This document shows, piece by piece, positions 10,574-23,545 of a DNA stretch of 64,000 nucleotides; within the stretch, counting starts at the first letter, position 1, and each line of letters begins with the position of its first letter. Source of the stretch: Cheiracanthium punctorium (Eukaryota; Arthropoda; Arachnida; Araneae; Cheiracanthiidae); NCBI GenBank assembly GCA_038373885.1, contig JAWZYV010019563.1:372001-436000 (forward strand), in the 5' to 3' direction. The notes beneath the pieces were generated by a model, which saw nothing but the letters and a program-made list of their open reading frames with translations, was not told the origin of the DNA and made no database searches. The translations under genes were made by a program, and so were the position numbers.

Positions 10574-11432
10574 TTACTATTTTCTATCCCAGGAGCCGAT
10601 TTTTGGCAGTTTACAAATTAAGTAATCAACGAATCTTGATTTCCAATAAGGTTGGTGAACCAAATACTTGTAAAAAACTAGAACTTCAGAATTGCGTGAT
10701 TAAGTTAAAGCATTGTATGGTATACTTATTAAGGGAGTATCACGTGAGAAAAACTTGACTAACAGCTACTTTAATAGGTCAACTATCAGTTTTATCTGTT
10801 TTATTAGCATTTAATTTATTCGTAATTCATTAAAATGCAATCGGAATTTGATTGTGATCACTTCACGGTGATGATAAATATACTGCATCTTCCATTTATC
10901 ACTCTCTCTTTTTCAGGGGGAGGGGGAGAGGCAGAATGATTTACAGGATCAGCTTTTTCATGATCCGTTTCAGAAATGTAATACCGATTAAATTAAACAT
11001 TTATAATATGTGAACATGGGGAATTTATCGTATATAATATAATTATTTATTTATTTTGAAAGGCTAGTCTGTTATTCGTACGCATCTGATTTGTAAAGAT
11101 TTAAGCATAACTAACTGCTGTCTTGTACAAACTTCAGAAATGATATTAATTGTAATAGTTATCCTATTAATTCTAATGACAATGATTCAGCCATGCTATT
11201 AGAATAATTAAAGATTCCTTTAATGACAATGAAAATTTCGTTTCGACGATTATTTTTCTCTAAATGGAACTATAATTTCGTTTAACAAATTTCTTTGTCT
11301 ACGACTCGCATTGTATTTATAAATAGTTACTTTACGAAAATGTTCTTATTTGTTTTTAAGAGTTTGATGTTAATTGATGACTGAGAAAAATATATAATAA
11401 ATATTAATTTATATTTTTATAAACTGATGAAT
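10574..11432. other. AT-rich, no gene recognised
   Basis: No supported coding exon or element was found. A G-rich stretch at about 10916-10931 could be part of a decayed element. Confidence 0.35.
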
Positions 11433-11440
11433 ATGTGGAC

Positions 11441-11608
11441 TAGGCGCGTAGCCAGGAAAATTTTTCGGGGGGGGGATATGCGCCTGGAAAATTTTTTTGG
11501 GGGGATATGAACTTATATGTGTATAAATAGGCGGAATTTCATCACTAATCCACAAATTTCGGGGGGGGGATGTATCCCGATATCCCCCCCCCCCTGGCTA
11601 CGCCCCTG
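11441..11608 (+). mobile_element. Short hAT-like element (hAT-B family)
   Basis: The left end is TAGGCGCGTAGCCAGG and the right end, read inward, is CAGGGGCGTAGCCAGG. Flanks ATGTGGAC (11433-11440) and ATGTGGTC (11609-11616) form an 8 bp duplication with one mismatch. Internally it differs from the 8073 and 10415 copies and carries a repeated CCTGGAAAATTTTT motif. Confidence 0.75.
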
Positions 11609-11616
11609 ATGTGGTC

Positions 11617-12211
11617 TGTCAAATGAATCTCCCATATATAATATTACACTACTCGTTCCAGTTCAAAATTTGTATACGAATTTTAACCTTCCTGTCGTCA
11701 TTTGTATACGAATTTTAAACTTCCTGTCGTCAGACCGAACTGAAGCTACACATACACGGTATTTCGTCAGCACTCAGTACTACTCTTTTCTATATTCTTA
11801 ATAGTGTCTATAATTATTCAGTGTTTTGTACCGAAAATACTGCCCCCCCCCACACACACGCACTCTGATCAGCTTATTTTGACCAAATTACTGATCGGAC
11901 ATTTATTGATCAGAAATCCAGCAAATTTTACCAGCGATGTTTGATGCAATACGGAAACATTTTTCATTTGAAGTAAAGCGTTGATATTTACAGTTACGAC
12001 AGGTGTATGATTGTACGCATTTATGAGAAAAAAGTGGTTTTGTGTGTAAATTTTATTTGGTATAACTCTTTGAACTGAAGATCTATACAGCACTATCTTT
12101 ATTTCGGACCCCCTTTTTAGGAATGAATGCGAGACGAGACAAGGCAGAAATTCACACATTTTTTGAGAGACGAGACAGGCAGGGTTCCCCGTCGTCGTTT
12201 ATTGAGGGATA
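11617..12211. other. No gene; fragment with GAGACGAGAC motifs near 12125
   Basis: A short tandem repeat of TTTGTATACGAATTTTAA type occurs at about 11667-11717. Near 12130-12178 GCGAGACGAGACA and GAGACGAGACAGGCAGG recall the hAT-like element at 40498-40673, so a decayed relative may lie here. No gene is seen. Confidence 0.35.
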
Positions 12212-12213
12212 TA

Positions 12214-12772
12214 CAGTGGTGGCCGAAATTCTGGACACTTTTGGAAATGTTTAGGTTTCTTAACTTTGTATGCTTATAGGAAGTGCTACGTTTCACAAAA
12301 TGCAATCTCATATATCATTTTAAAGAGAATGTAATACTGATTTCAATACACAAAACTAAATTTAAATATGTGCAATAGAATAAAAGTTATAATTACTTTA
12401 ACTCGAAGAACAAATACAGTCATGAAGTGAATTGTAATTTCTAGCTTTCCAGGCGAATCACTGTTATTTTTCTGAGCCTAAAACTCTCGTCAGCTCAATG
12501 AAACATTTATGCGAGGCTGTAATAAAAAAATTAAGGATTCCCTACAAACTGCTGATAACTCACTGCAATATTCAATATCTAATGTATCTCGATAATTATT
12601 GCTCGATATTTAACTTTTTTTGTATTGTAAATATTTTAATTTTGTTTTTTGTATTGAAATCAGTCTTAAATTATCCTAAAAACGATGTAAAAGAGTTTGC
12701 ATTTTGTGAAACAAAAAAATTTTTATATGCATACAAACTTAGAAAAAGTGTCCACAATTTTGGCCATCACTG
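12214..12772. mobile_element. Tc1/mariner-type MITE with long terminal inverted repeats
   Basis: The left end is CAGTGGTGGCCGAAATTCTG and the right end, read inward, is CAGTGATGGCCAAAATTGTG. The terminal inverted repeats stay similar for about 100 bases (both contain TTTGTATGC and GTTTCACAAAATGCAA). TA flanks both sides (12212-12213 and 12773-12774), as for Tc1/mariner transposition. At 559 bp it has no transposase. Confidence 0.8.
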
Positions 12773-12774
12773 TA

Positions 12775-15528
12775 TATCATATGGCTTCATTGTAATTTAT
12801 TTCATTCTGAACTGATGATGTTCTACATACTTGTTACTGGCATTTTTTTTAGTTTCCAGTGTCTTTAAAGTCCAAACAAACGTACTAAACAACAGTACAG
12901 TATATCTTTCTCCACTACAGTACAGTGTATCCTTCTCCAGGCGACAGTAACATTTCTCCCATTAAACTTTATAGGTCCAGCTCTCAATGTTAATATATAT
13001 GAATACACACTGTAGTTTGCTACAAAAAATAAATAAATAATAGTGAAATATATTTTTATGCTTATCATTCAAACAGAAATACAAATTATGAATGAATATG
13101 CATCAGAAAAAAGAATTGTTTCTATAATTAATTCCCATTTTATTTTATTTATTTTTCTAGAATATAAGGCAAACAGCAAAATAATTTACTCTCATTTTTG
13201 ACGCGCTGTCAAACATCTTTAAGAAGTTCGTTGAACGTTTTTGTCTCCTGTCTTTTGAAATAGTTTTAGCCGCTGATCAAGTAGCATTCCCTTTATGATT
13301 AATTAATATATATCTAGGTCTGCTTTATTTGTGTTTCAGGAGTAGCAAAAACCTGTCTTCAGAACAATTTGTAGAACTGTAATTCAATGCGTTAGACGTG
13401 TTAGTTAAAATATGCAGATCAATTCACCGATATAACGGAAAATAAGTGGATGGATGTTTTACTGACTGTAGTTTACATCTAATAGTTACTGTCGAACGAA
13501 ATAAAAACATGTTTGAGTAATATTTATTGGAATTTTTAAGGTAATTCGTAAACAAGTTGAACTGCGTTGATAAGTTACATAAAAACAGGACTCTCAGTAT
13601 TTTTGAAGTAATAGAATTGGTTATTGGGCATTGTTGTTAAAGTACCTCTACACGAACGCCGTCTCTCTGAGGGAGAGGGGGGACGATACCTTGGGCGCAG
13701 GGCTTTTTAAAAAGTTTTAACGCTTATTTAAGTTAAATCTAGAGAAATCCGCTCCAAACTCTACACCTTTTGAAACTTATTGTGCAATTCTTAGTGGAAT
13801 TTTTTTTCAAATTTTGTCTGTACTTGCAAATGAAAAAGTAAAGGCGCAATGCCAGCTATGAAAGCTGAAAACTTCGATAATATGCAGAGCATTTAAATCT
13901 ACCATAAATTTTAAAACTCATTCAAAAAGGTAAAACTTAAATTTTATAACATAACTGAACTATGGTCTGAGTATTTAAGTGGTTAAACGTTTAATACGAA
14001 GCAGAAAGTAATAAACATATATTTAGAGGTTTATTTTACGCGCTCTGACTTTTTGAAATTATTCAATATCTTAGAAATGGCCTGTTTTTTAATTTTATTA
14101 CTACGGTAAAAGAAATATTTTGAAAGTTATCGTTTTAAAAATCTAATGATAGGTTTTCCTTAAGACAACAAAATGTTTTGGTTTTTCACGTTAAAATATA
14201 TTTGAATAAAATAAACTAGAATCTTCAGTGGAAAATTTAGCTTATTCTCAATTAAAAAATTTTTTAAAAATTACATACTATAGTTTGTATTTTACGTGTA
14301 TTTTGAAAATACATGTATTTTGTGTTTTTCAAATCAGAAAGTATTTTGTATCTTGTATTTTAATGTGTTTGAATCAATGCATCTTGTATTTTGCCCAACT
14401 TTGCACCGAATACAAATCTACACCGTTAAAAGGATAGGCTTGACACTATGCAAAAATATATGTAAAGAGTTAGAGGGAAAACCTTTGTTACATTTTACAA
14501 GACAAAAATTTTCCTATTCTCCTATTTTTAGGAATTTTCGCAAATTCCTCCTGTTTCCGACATTATCATACTGTTGGAGATTTTGTACAAATATTCAGAA
14601 AAATATAGTATCCTCTATAAACATATAAGAAGAATACATCGAGATTCTTCTATTTTTGCAACATTCCTCATTTTCCTGAATATTTTATGATATTCTTTAA
14701 AAGATTGGATGCCAGCGAACATATTAACCCCAAGTACTGGGTTCAGCAGTGAGCTAAACATAGTATATCAGCTTCTTTCGTATTTACACAACTGCTAACT
14801 CCTAATGTAACAAAATAACTGACTTTTTGGTAAAAAAAATGTATGGTGTCAATAACAATGCATTCAATCAACTCCAATTTTCTACTTGACAGCAGCTTTC
14901 TAAACTATTTATTAATATTCTTGAGGATATAAAATATCATTGCCTGTTTTATAACATGTACAAGTTTGATAAAATTTCGTCTAGTAGTTTTATTTTCAGA
15001 GATTTTAAAAAATCAACTTGAATTATGCACACAATACAATAAAATTAACATATTACGAGAAACACGAGAAAATTAAAAAACGGCGTTGAATACTCATACA
15101 CAAATATACAATCACACATTAAAGAAAAGGTGTCAAACAAATTATAGTTACAGCAATACTGTCACATTCTCTGGTAAATATTACATGAACTATATCAATA
15201 ATGTGTTAGCGCTCTGGCTACAATCTATTCTAGTTGAAAAAAAAAAAAGAAGTTGACATTTTAACCTCGTTAATCAAAAATGACCGATGCTTTCTTTCTT
15301 TCTTTCTTTCTTTTTTTAACTGTACTTTGTGAGGCAATACATTATTTTCGTATGGTAATGTGTATATCAAAGTTATTTGCAATTTAACTTAAGAGTGCGT
15401 GAAGGCTCAAGCCTTTTAACAAGTAAAAACAAACTGGAGCATACTTCATAATTCAAATCACGGGCAGAAATTGATGCACGTTATTGAATTCAGAATGTTG
15501 ACATAGCACAGTCAATCGTGTTTGTTTT
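12775..15528. other. AT-rich, no gene recognised; (CTTT)n at 15290
   Basis: The only clear structure is a CTTT microsatellite at about 15288-15317 and a tandem-like TATTTTGTAT-rich stretch at 14290-14400. No open frame has recognisable similarity. Confidence 0.35.
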
Positions 15529-16423
15529 ATGGTGTATTTACTTGTGAGTGTGGTGTGAGAACAGAAGTTAAAAAAAAAACTAGTTTTGAAGAGAGTCCTT
15601 ACGCAAAGGCCGAATTAGTTGTGTGTATGCGTGAAAAATTTACTTCTTCTCATTTATTATGTGGGGACGTTCGTATTGAAGTTAATGCAGGTGATTTTCA
15701 CTGAAAATAATGACGTCACAAAAGTTATAGAAAACTTTTAAAAAATCACATTAGACGCAGATTGATTCTCAAATGATCTGAATGATAAACCGAGGTCAAC
15801 AGAATGGATTAGTGTAATATACAGTGGCCAAATTATTAAGAATCAATAAATGGTGAAGACGGATATTGATTGATCTCAATTGGCATGACATATTGTGGGA
15901 ATGACGTTGCAGTGACATCTGCCTGTCGAAAATAATGTGCATTTACCTTTTATGCTATGGTGAAAAGTTTTTCAACCATAACACCCTCAGTTATTAATAT
16001 TTTTATCCCTTTTTTTTCTTCTCCATCATCTGGCTACTGACATGATGCAAAGTGTGCCTTTTATGAAATTTCGATATTCTTCCTGCAATTATTTAAATAT
16101 TCAGTTGAAATCTCCAAAACTACTGATTTTGAAAAAAAAAAAAAAGAAGAAGAAGAAGATGAAGAATACTTTAATACCTTATTGGCAGGTAAAATATCGA
16201 ATTTTCATAAAATGCACACCATGCAAATTGTCAGTAGATAGATGGTGGAATAAAAATCGAGACGATGTATTAACGGCGTGTTTCGAAAAAGTCATTTAGT
16301 ATATAAGTTTGGTATATAATATACATAAATAATAAGCATAAATACAAAAAAAAAAAAAAAAAAACACGACGGGTTCTGCCTAAGTCAGGCCTTGGTTAGC
16401 GAACTTTTAAAATTATCCTAACG
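15529..16423. other. Unassigned; possible short first exon and Tc1-like end
   Basis: An ATG with five codons followed by a GTGAGT donor lies at 15529-15549 and is discussed as a speculative first exon of the cuticular gene. At about 15829 CAGTGGCCAAATTATTAAGA resembles a Tc1-type terminus without a visible partner. An (AAG)n run sits at about 16141-16160 and an A-run at about 16347-16364. Confidence 0.25.
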
Positions 16424-16556
16424 TGTATTCTCTTTACATCCGGAGAAAACCGACTAAAACTCCAGACCTTTAGATTGCGGTAGGCCCAAATGTGGGGCCT
16501 CCACACTTCACCCTCTACCATGTTCAGTGCCTTATGCACTCGGTCATGGTGGAGCT
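16424..16556 (+). repeat. Interspersed repeat R2
   Basis: This is the best-preserved copy of the R2 series. GTATTCTCTTTACATCCGGA is followed by AACTCCAGACCTTTAGAT, a CTCCACACTTCACCCTCTA block and a CATGTT-CATGGTGGAGCT block. Relatives lie at 2336 and 23405. Its class is unknown. Confidence 0.55.
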
Positions 16557-17584
16557 AATTTAGTTTTAACCAAGCAACTGCAAAATCTTTTATTGTTATA
16601 ACTATTTAGAATTTATCGCTAAGTTGGGTGTAAATTGAATTGAACTCCATACTTTGAATCAAGGAATATTCGTACAGACAGTATTTTAGTTGATGGAGAA
16701 TTTCCACTTCATAAAGAGCTTGTTTAAGAGAGGTTTTACTTAGATAAATTTTTTAATGTAAACCTAAAAACATTCTTAAAACTTTTTGAAATTAATAGAA
16801 TAACGTAAAAAGAAGCAAATCTGTTCGATCTTTTCAGTATCTTAAATAACAAATGTATAACAACATGTCATCAACTGCAATTTGCTCTATTGTAACTAAT
16901 TAAAGAGATTTGCGGTGTCAGCCGCAGTATAGCCTGAGCCACTGATGCTTATTAAAATAAATACTAAAAGTATAAAAAAATTCCAGAGATTTTGAAATCG
17001 TGACTTTTTAAAATTAAAAGCCACGTTCAAAATTTGCATGCTGGCATGGAAAATATAAAATATTACCATTGAACCGCTGAAATTGTGGGCAATTTAAGAA
17101 AGAAATTTTAACCAACAAATAACAAGGAAGAACAAATCGCTTCAAATCAGTTCCAAGCGAACATGAACTTTTAAGTCTATTTATTAGAAAATAAGGCCAC
17201 GCTTCGAATTCTTGCTTTACAGAAAAACTCCCAAAACAAAGGAGCAAAGGAAAAAAAAAGAACGAGACCAATTATTTTGATTACACCCTATAACCGCACG
17301 ATATTAGAGGGCGGCGGAAACGTTCCGCATGTAACGCCGATCTGCACAATAGAATTCTAGCCTTATCGAATTTCCGAACTCAATTATGTAAGTTTTGATT
17401 GCATAAATGGCAACGTGCGAGATTCGATGAATGGGGTGAAAAGCGATGTATCCGATGCATAATTGGTCTCGTTTCTGCATCGTTCCGAGAGAGAATAATG
17501 GAAATTGAAGGTCTTATCCGTTTTTGTGAGACATATTGAAAAATTATTCGCGCAATTTTAAACCCAAAAAGAAAGTATTCCAGT
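16557..17584. other. AT-rich, no gene recognised
   Basis: No supported gene or element. Open frames here show no motif that I recognise. Confidence 0.35.
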
Positions 17585-17592
17585 ATCAACCC

Positions 17593-18648
17593 CAGTGGCG
17601 GCTCGTGGGATACAGCAAGTACAGCCGGGCTGCACTTGAAATTATCAGCACATACTTTAAAATAATTTATTCTACTAATTTTCCTAAATTCAGATTAGAA
17701 TTATGGAATTCCTACGGTAAATTTAAAAAAAATCTCCAAAAAAAAAAACCAAACAAAAAAACCGTATTGTGGCCGGATCGCTCATTCAGAAAAAAAGCAC
17801 TTTAATCTTCCCGCAATTCAATTGGGAAAATCTTTGGTTCAGCCCAGAGCGCTGATAAGAAAATTGGCAGCACCGTTGCCATGACAACGATTACGTAAGC
17901 AGTCCCTCCGGCATAGGCTATAATGGGGATACGCAGCTAAGACTCAGCTCATCAAAGATTTTCAAACGTCGGCAGCACTTGAAAGAGCGCGGTGAATTCG
18001 ACCCACTGATTGGCTCGAGAAGTGAGGGAGGGGTAAGGAGAATATATGTTCGGCAAACTCTCGACTTTATATTGCTGAATTTATCAAGAAGGTAAACCTG
18101 AATAGACGCTTATGAATGGACAATTACCCATCAAAGCAGTATTGTTTTTAAGTAAGCAAGAACTAGCATTTAGAGGACATGGCGAGCGAGAAAATTCTTT
18201 AAACATGGGAAATTTTAAAGAGCTTTTAAAATTATTGATATCTGAATTAAAACAACGCCTTTTTATGAGGGCATCACTGACTGATTCGCAAGTTTAAAAG
18301 AAAGGAGGATTGATTTGACTTATAAAAAATAAGTAAGTTTTCTTTTTTTTTTCTTTTCTTCTCAAGTTATCGTTACAAAAGAAAATTCTAAGGAAACTTC
18401 GAATCAGACACGGATTAATGCAATTTTGAGGATAAGAGCGGCTGCTTGAAATTTATGTCCATTTTATGGAAGTAAAATAGGATCTCTTACATTTTTTATG
18501 TAATTTCTTTTTTTTTTCCCCTCGGTGAGGGCTTAATCCGCCAGCTTTCGAATTCAGTAACAAAGATTTTCCATTCCTGTCCGGAGGAAGGGGGGGGGGC
18601 TCATATGCTTCCGGCTGCACTAACAGTTTTGACCACGGGCCGCCACTG
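17593..18648 (+). mobile_element. hAT-A deletion derivative, copy 1
   Basis: The ends are CAGTGGCGGCTCGTGG and, read inward, CAGTGGCGGCCCGTGG. The flanks ATCAACCC (17585-17592) and CTCAACCC (18649-18656) are an 8 bp duplication with one mismatch, as expected for hAT. At 1056 bp it lacks the first transposase exon region and the whole catalytic part, but it keeps a small piece of N-terminal transposase coding sequence (18112-18297). The left end carries a GTACAGCCGGGCTGCACTTG palindrome. Confidence 0.9.
18112..18297 (+). pseudogene. Truncated hAT (ZMYM1-like) transposase fragment
   Basis: A 61-codon open frame starts with MNGQLPIKAVLFLSKQELAF, then RGHGERENSLNMGNFKELLK, and ends at a stop after TDSQV. 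The FL-KQELAFRGH-E--NS-N-GNF-ELL signature is characteristic of the DUF4371 region of ZMYM1-like hAT transposases. The RNase H-like catalytic core and the dimerisation domain are absent. The codons just upstream (RLYIAEFIKKV) are in another frame because of a small insertion or deletion also present in copy 2. Whether the fragment is translated is unknown. Confidence 0.75.
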
Positions 18649-18885
18649 CTCAACCCTTTGTAGTGCACATTATTTTCACATCAATATAGAGGATCAACTC
18701 GATAGACTGCGCTTCGCTGAAAAAGTGCAGCTGCTACCGTCGATCGATATAACTACCAACAATATGGCGGTCGGTCGAATCGCTCATCTGGCGCATGCGC
18801 AGCCAGCTGTGTCAGAAACAGCAACTTTTCAGCAACTACCAACAATAAATATAACAAAAGGCCTATTTATACAGATGCAATAAAT
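18649..18885 (+). mobile_element. Diverged relative of the piggyBac-like MITE
   Basis: The segment from TCAACCCTTTGTAG through GATAGACTGCGCTTCGCTGA, ACTACCAACAATATGGCGGT and CAGCCAGCTGTGTCAG follows the same order as the hairpin MITE family (GATAGATTGCCCAATGC, ACTACCAGCAAGATGGCGG, CAGCCAGCTGCGTCA) but is much more diverged. Its left terminus coincides with the insertion site of hAT-A copy 1, so the hAT jumped into it. Confidence 0.45.
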
Positions 18886-20111
18886 GAGCATGCGATTTTG
18901 TAATTAATTCCACCTTCTTCAATTGGCAAATTTTTTCAAGACAGGCGAATATTTCTTTTAACATTTATGAGCAGCATTAAAAAAAAATTAATTGACTTGC
19001 ACATTTAATCTTAGCTACAGTTAAAAAATGCATTATTTAGCCATTATCATTTTTCTCAACTGAGTTACTGCAGTCAGTTCACGATAACTGGAAATTCGAA
19101 AGGACCGACCAAAATATTTCGAGTTATCGGAACTTCTTGGCTTTCTTCCCCTTTTCCATGCAAAAATGTGAGTTTTATGCTGTATAAAAGGTGATTAATG
19201 AATGGTGTACTTTTCGTATACTTTAAGAGAAATGGATTATTGGTATTTTAACTGGTAAAAATTGGAATAGAAATTTTCTTCTATCCTTCTCGAACTCGAA
19301 GCAAATAATTAAAAATGTGGAGGTTTTTTTTTTTGTGTGTGTGTGTGTGTATGTATTTTTAAGAGGTGAAATGAAATTGAAATTTAAAAAAAACTTCAAC
19401 TTAAAGGTGAAGATTTCGAGATATAGAGACAACATCACGTTAAAAAAGTTAAACTGTTTTGGGAACTATGAAAACTTCGTGATAAATGAAATATCGGACT
19501 CATGAGACTTGGCATTAACAGCAGTGGCTGTAAATAAAGGGTCATTTCCTGCAGAAGTCTGCATAAGCCCGGACCTTAACAGCACGATTAATTTGAGTTA
19601 TGGGACGGACCGCTGGCCTTTTTGTTTTTCCTTCTTTCAGAACCGAGCCAGTCCTTGACCGCAGAAAAATGTGATCGAAACACTGTCATTAACGTTAAGT
19701 ATGCAGACCCTGGTTACAACAAGGGCAAAGGGGCACGCTCTTGAAAATATCTTGCACTCCTGTTTAAGCTGCTCGTTCCATTCTTTGCAGAGGTATATAC
19801 CGTTATCTCGAGTGCAAGGAGACTGAGTAAAAGAAGGGTTAAAAATCGCTATCACCCGATCACTTTGAATTGTCTGAAAACAGATATTCAAATTACTTTA
19901 AAAATCTGATCGCAGGCGGTAAGGCACATGCTCTCCAAACTTTTTCCCAAAATCTTTTGATTTCAAAATTTTTGTTTCAAAAAATAAAAAAAAAAAAATT
20001 CTACTTTTGACTTCAATATGTGTCTTTCCTCTTAAAAGTTTTGGTCAAATTTTACTTATGCCTTTATATCCAGGGGCAACTGAAAAGGAGAATTTTGCTA
20101 ATGAGACAGCC
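18886..20111. other. AT-rich, no gene recognised
   Basis: A (GT)n run lies at about 19335-19350. No supported gene or element was found. Confidence 0.35.
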
Positions 20112-20327
20112 CCACCAGTGACATAGCTCCAGCGCTTTGAACTGGGAGACGGAAGGCGCCTATGGTTCGGAACCAGGTCGAGTCCGCCTGCCTAACCGTT
20201 CGGAGTTTTCCGTGGTTTTCTCCGAAGCTTCGCGTAAATACGGGTTAGGATCACTTACAAAGTCCCACACGGAGGTCAATCCCCCCTAGGCCTAGATCCC
20301 TCGAGCAGATAATTGGCCTTAACACCA
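20112..20327 (+). repeat. Interspersed repeat R1 (SINE-like)
   Basis: CCAGGTCGAGTCCGCCTG at about 20182 is close to a pol III box B. It is followed by GGAGTTTTCCGTGGTTTTCT, a GCGTAAATACGGGTTAGGAT block, a CACACGGAGG block and AGATAATTGGCC. This order recalls spider SINEs with a CCGTGGTTTTC / AAATGCGGGTTAG core, from memory. Shorter copies lie at 35052 and 50222. No reverse transcriptase is present in the window. Confidence 0.55.
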
Positions 20328-23300
20328 CATTTACATTTGCTAATGAGACCTTTGTTTAACCAAATGAAAGATAAGACAACGGTTGATACTTTTTCGGTTA
20401 AATAATACCATTTTTATACTATTTTCCAATATTTGGAGACTTACTCCAGGTGACTGACTAATTTGGCAATCAGAAAAAGTTTTGTGCATTAATTTTTCCC
20501 TTTCCTTTTCTACACTTTATTTTTTTTAGACTGATTTCTAGAAGCTTCCCTAGGACTCTCTATTTTCGTGTTAAGCTTTCCTGAGGTATCAAACAGTGAT
20601 TTGGTCATCATGATACTTATTTGTAGTCAGTAAAAGTCTGATACAAATGTAGTATGTGTCTATTCTCCTGATGTATGCAGGAGAAGTAAAAATTATAACG
20701 GAAAAGAAATTTTTTAAAATTAATAATTTCTAATTTTTTGCATTATTTTTACTTAATAATGTCACTATAAAATACAAAAGGGTTACCTGTATTCAGTCGC
20801 TGTATAATACACGAGAAGTGTGAATATTGAATATGTGTGACAATACAAGAAAATATGAGCAATCAAAAAGAAAAATTAAATCTATTGCCTTACTTTATTT
20901 TGCTGTGTAATAATTAACAATCGTGTAAAATCATTATTGTGATTGCTCTAAAACTAAAATGTGTTTATTCAGTTATCGCAGTTCTTAGCGGGTCAAAACT
21001 ATCTGATTATAATTACTTTACTATTATTATTATTATTATTATTATTATATAATTACTGATAGACTCACAATGTCTGTAATCTATACCAGGGCAAGGCCAA
21101 GCTGTAAATGTGTATAGATTCCTGTAAAACAATTCTCTATAACAACTCTTAACTGACAAAACTGAAAATTCTTGCTTAAAAAATTAGCTTAAAAAATGCG
21201 AATAAAGTTATTCTAATTTTCTTTCGCAATCCATTTTAGTTAAATACAGATTAAAAGTAGATTAATGTTGTTGGTTTTGTGTTCTTGCCGTTTCGAAATG
21301 TTAATTTAGAGAAAGTCTAAAAAGTCATGTAAAAGATAAAAGCTTTTAAGATGAAATCTGTTTGTTCCTCGGTAGATTAATTACGTGAACAACCGTTATT
21401 GTATTGTCATTCATTAATCATTAGGTAATTTGCAGCCGTGTACTGTTGAATTGCGTTTGCTGAAATATTTCAGACAAACTAAAACAAAAGGCTAAGTCAC
21501 AAGGCCATTCTCCTCTGCTTTACGTGTGAATTCCCAGGTTTTGTGAATGACCTTGTACTTTTCCTTCATTCTCACTGTCTTTTTTTTTTATTTAATGAAA
21601 TTTCAAATGAAAACTATTAGTGCTCGTAGATTGTGAAGAATACTATGACTAATATTAAGAGTATAATTATGCTCTAAGTATGCTTTAATTATATATTGAT
21701 TACTCATGTTATTTGATAGCTTATACCAAAGGGGTAGTTAACCTAGAAAATGGATTTCTATGAGTATCTTTGACATGGAAAACAGATTATGCACATTAAG
21801 TGAAGAATAATTCCTACTGTTAGATGATAATGCTCGCCAGGCTTATTATCATTATTAATCCTGGATTATTTTCTTAAATTTTAAACTTTTTAGACTTTTT
21901 ATGACATTTTCAACATTAAACTAACCTCCCAAAAAGTTTTGGAGGTAATTGAGTATTAAATTAGATCTTGTCAAGAACCACGATAGATATTTTTACTGAT
22001 ATAAAGGGCGCTTAATATTTTTAATTCACAATACTCCCGGTAAAGGTAAAATATATTGCCGTCTTAGGATATGATTTTCCTATTTATTACAGGACAATTA
22101 AATTTCAAACCATAAGGAGAATTATTCTTCAATCTCGATTTCTATTTGATTATTTGTAAAAAGTAGCAGTATAACGTTAATCACACTATTATTTTTAAAT
22201 CCTCGGGGATTAGTTATGTTTTAGTCTTAATCGTTTGATTACTAGGAGTAAGATATTTAGACATATCTTTAGATTAATATAGATTTAATTAATTATCAGT
22301 CTCAATCAAATTGATATTTGATAGATTTGTAAAAGTTTTTAACGAATGATTTTATATTTTAAGTATTTTTATTTTCAAGAAAATGCTTTTTTTTTATATT
22401 CACTGAATAAATCTTTTTAGCTTTTTAAAAGCGATATTAATGTTATATTTTAGCTCATCATTTTTTACTTTAATACTTTTAAAATTATTTTTTAAAGCGG
22501 TAAAACATTTCATTAAAGGTTTTTATTTAAATATCAGTTGGCTTACAAATGCTAAAACCTGAGAAAGATACCTTAGGAATTACAATAGTATTGTAAAGAA
22601 GTGCAACTAAGCTAACCGAACCTCAGCACCTTAAACCGAGCTACCGAGCCTCAGCAAGCTAAAATATTTGTTACATTTTGTTACTCGTATTTTTTTTTTT
22701 AAATATGATTTGGCATCAACTAAAATAATTTATTGCAGATTTACTTCATGTAAAACTGCAACAACCAAATCTGGAAGCCAAATGCTTAGTACGCTGGTCT
22801 TTAGTTCTCTTGATTGCGAGTTCAAGCGCAAGTTTAGGCATATGATAGGCTTTCAGATTCAGCACAACACTTAAAAGTTCTGGTATGGTTCCCGTGGCAA
22901 TTAATATGCTTCATCGCAAGCCGGGAATGTTACCTGCTGAGCTTCTTGAGAAATAAAGTTTAGAATGAGGTTTTTGTTTTTTTTTTCCTTTTTTTTTTTT
23001 TTTGGATTTTCTTCCTCTATTTCTTATATTTTGATTCTGGATCTGCCCTGCATGCACACTCTTAGCCACCTACGCACTGCCCCTCTAAGACATTCGTAGA
23101 TAGCAGCATCATTCAGTGTAGTTAAATTCTAATGTGGCTACGTTGCTTTGGAAGGGAACGACTATCGGAGAACCATTCTGATATTCAAGCCAGAAACTGT
23201 GTTTTAGTTGAAAAAAATGATAAGACTACTTCATACAAAAGTTACATACTAACATAATGAAATTATGTCTTACCTGATAAATAAAAACCTGCTGAGATGA

Positions 23301-23398
23301 AAATGATATTATCACTCTCTGAAAACTGAAAACGCATGTTAACGTTGTCAATTGTGGGGTAGGGTGGGTTGGAGGATTGTATCATGTGTGTGTGTATG
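20328..23398. other. AT-rich, no gene recognised; (ATT)n at 21021
   Basis: This long AT-rich stretch lies upstream of the cuticular gene exon. It contains an (ATT)n run at 21021-21048 and long T-runs at about 22974-23003. The missing first exon of the gene could lie here, but I found no convincing ATG plus donor. Confidence 0.35.
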
Positions 23399-23545
23399 TT
23401 TGTATTGCGTCAAGGTAAACCTACATCTGAAGAAAACAGACCAAACTCCAGACCTTTAGATCGACAACCACACGGTATGTCAGAATCCTGGACCTTCACA
23501 CTTCAACTATCTATCATGTTGAGTTATGGTGGGGCTCAGATTGTA
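23399..23545 (+). repeat. Interspersed repeat R2
   Basis: GTATTGCGTCAAGGTAAACC is followed by ACTCCAGACCTTTAGATCG, a CCTGGACCTTCACACTTCA block and a CATGTT-TTATGGTGGGGCTC block. The order matches the copy at 16424. Confidence 0.5.

Noticed and set aside
12498..12815. 105-codon open frame
   Set aside because: It lies mostly within the Tc1/mariner MITE at 12214-12772 and runs through its terminal repeat.
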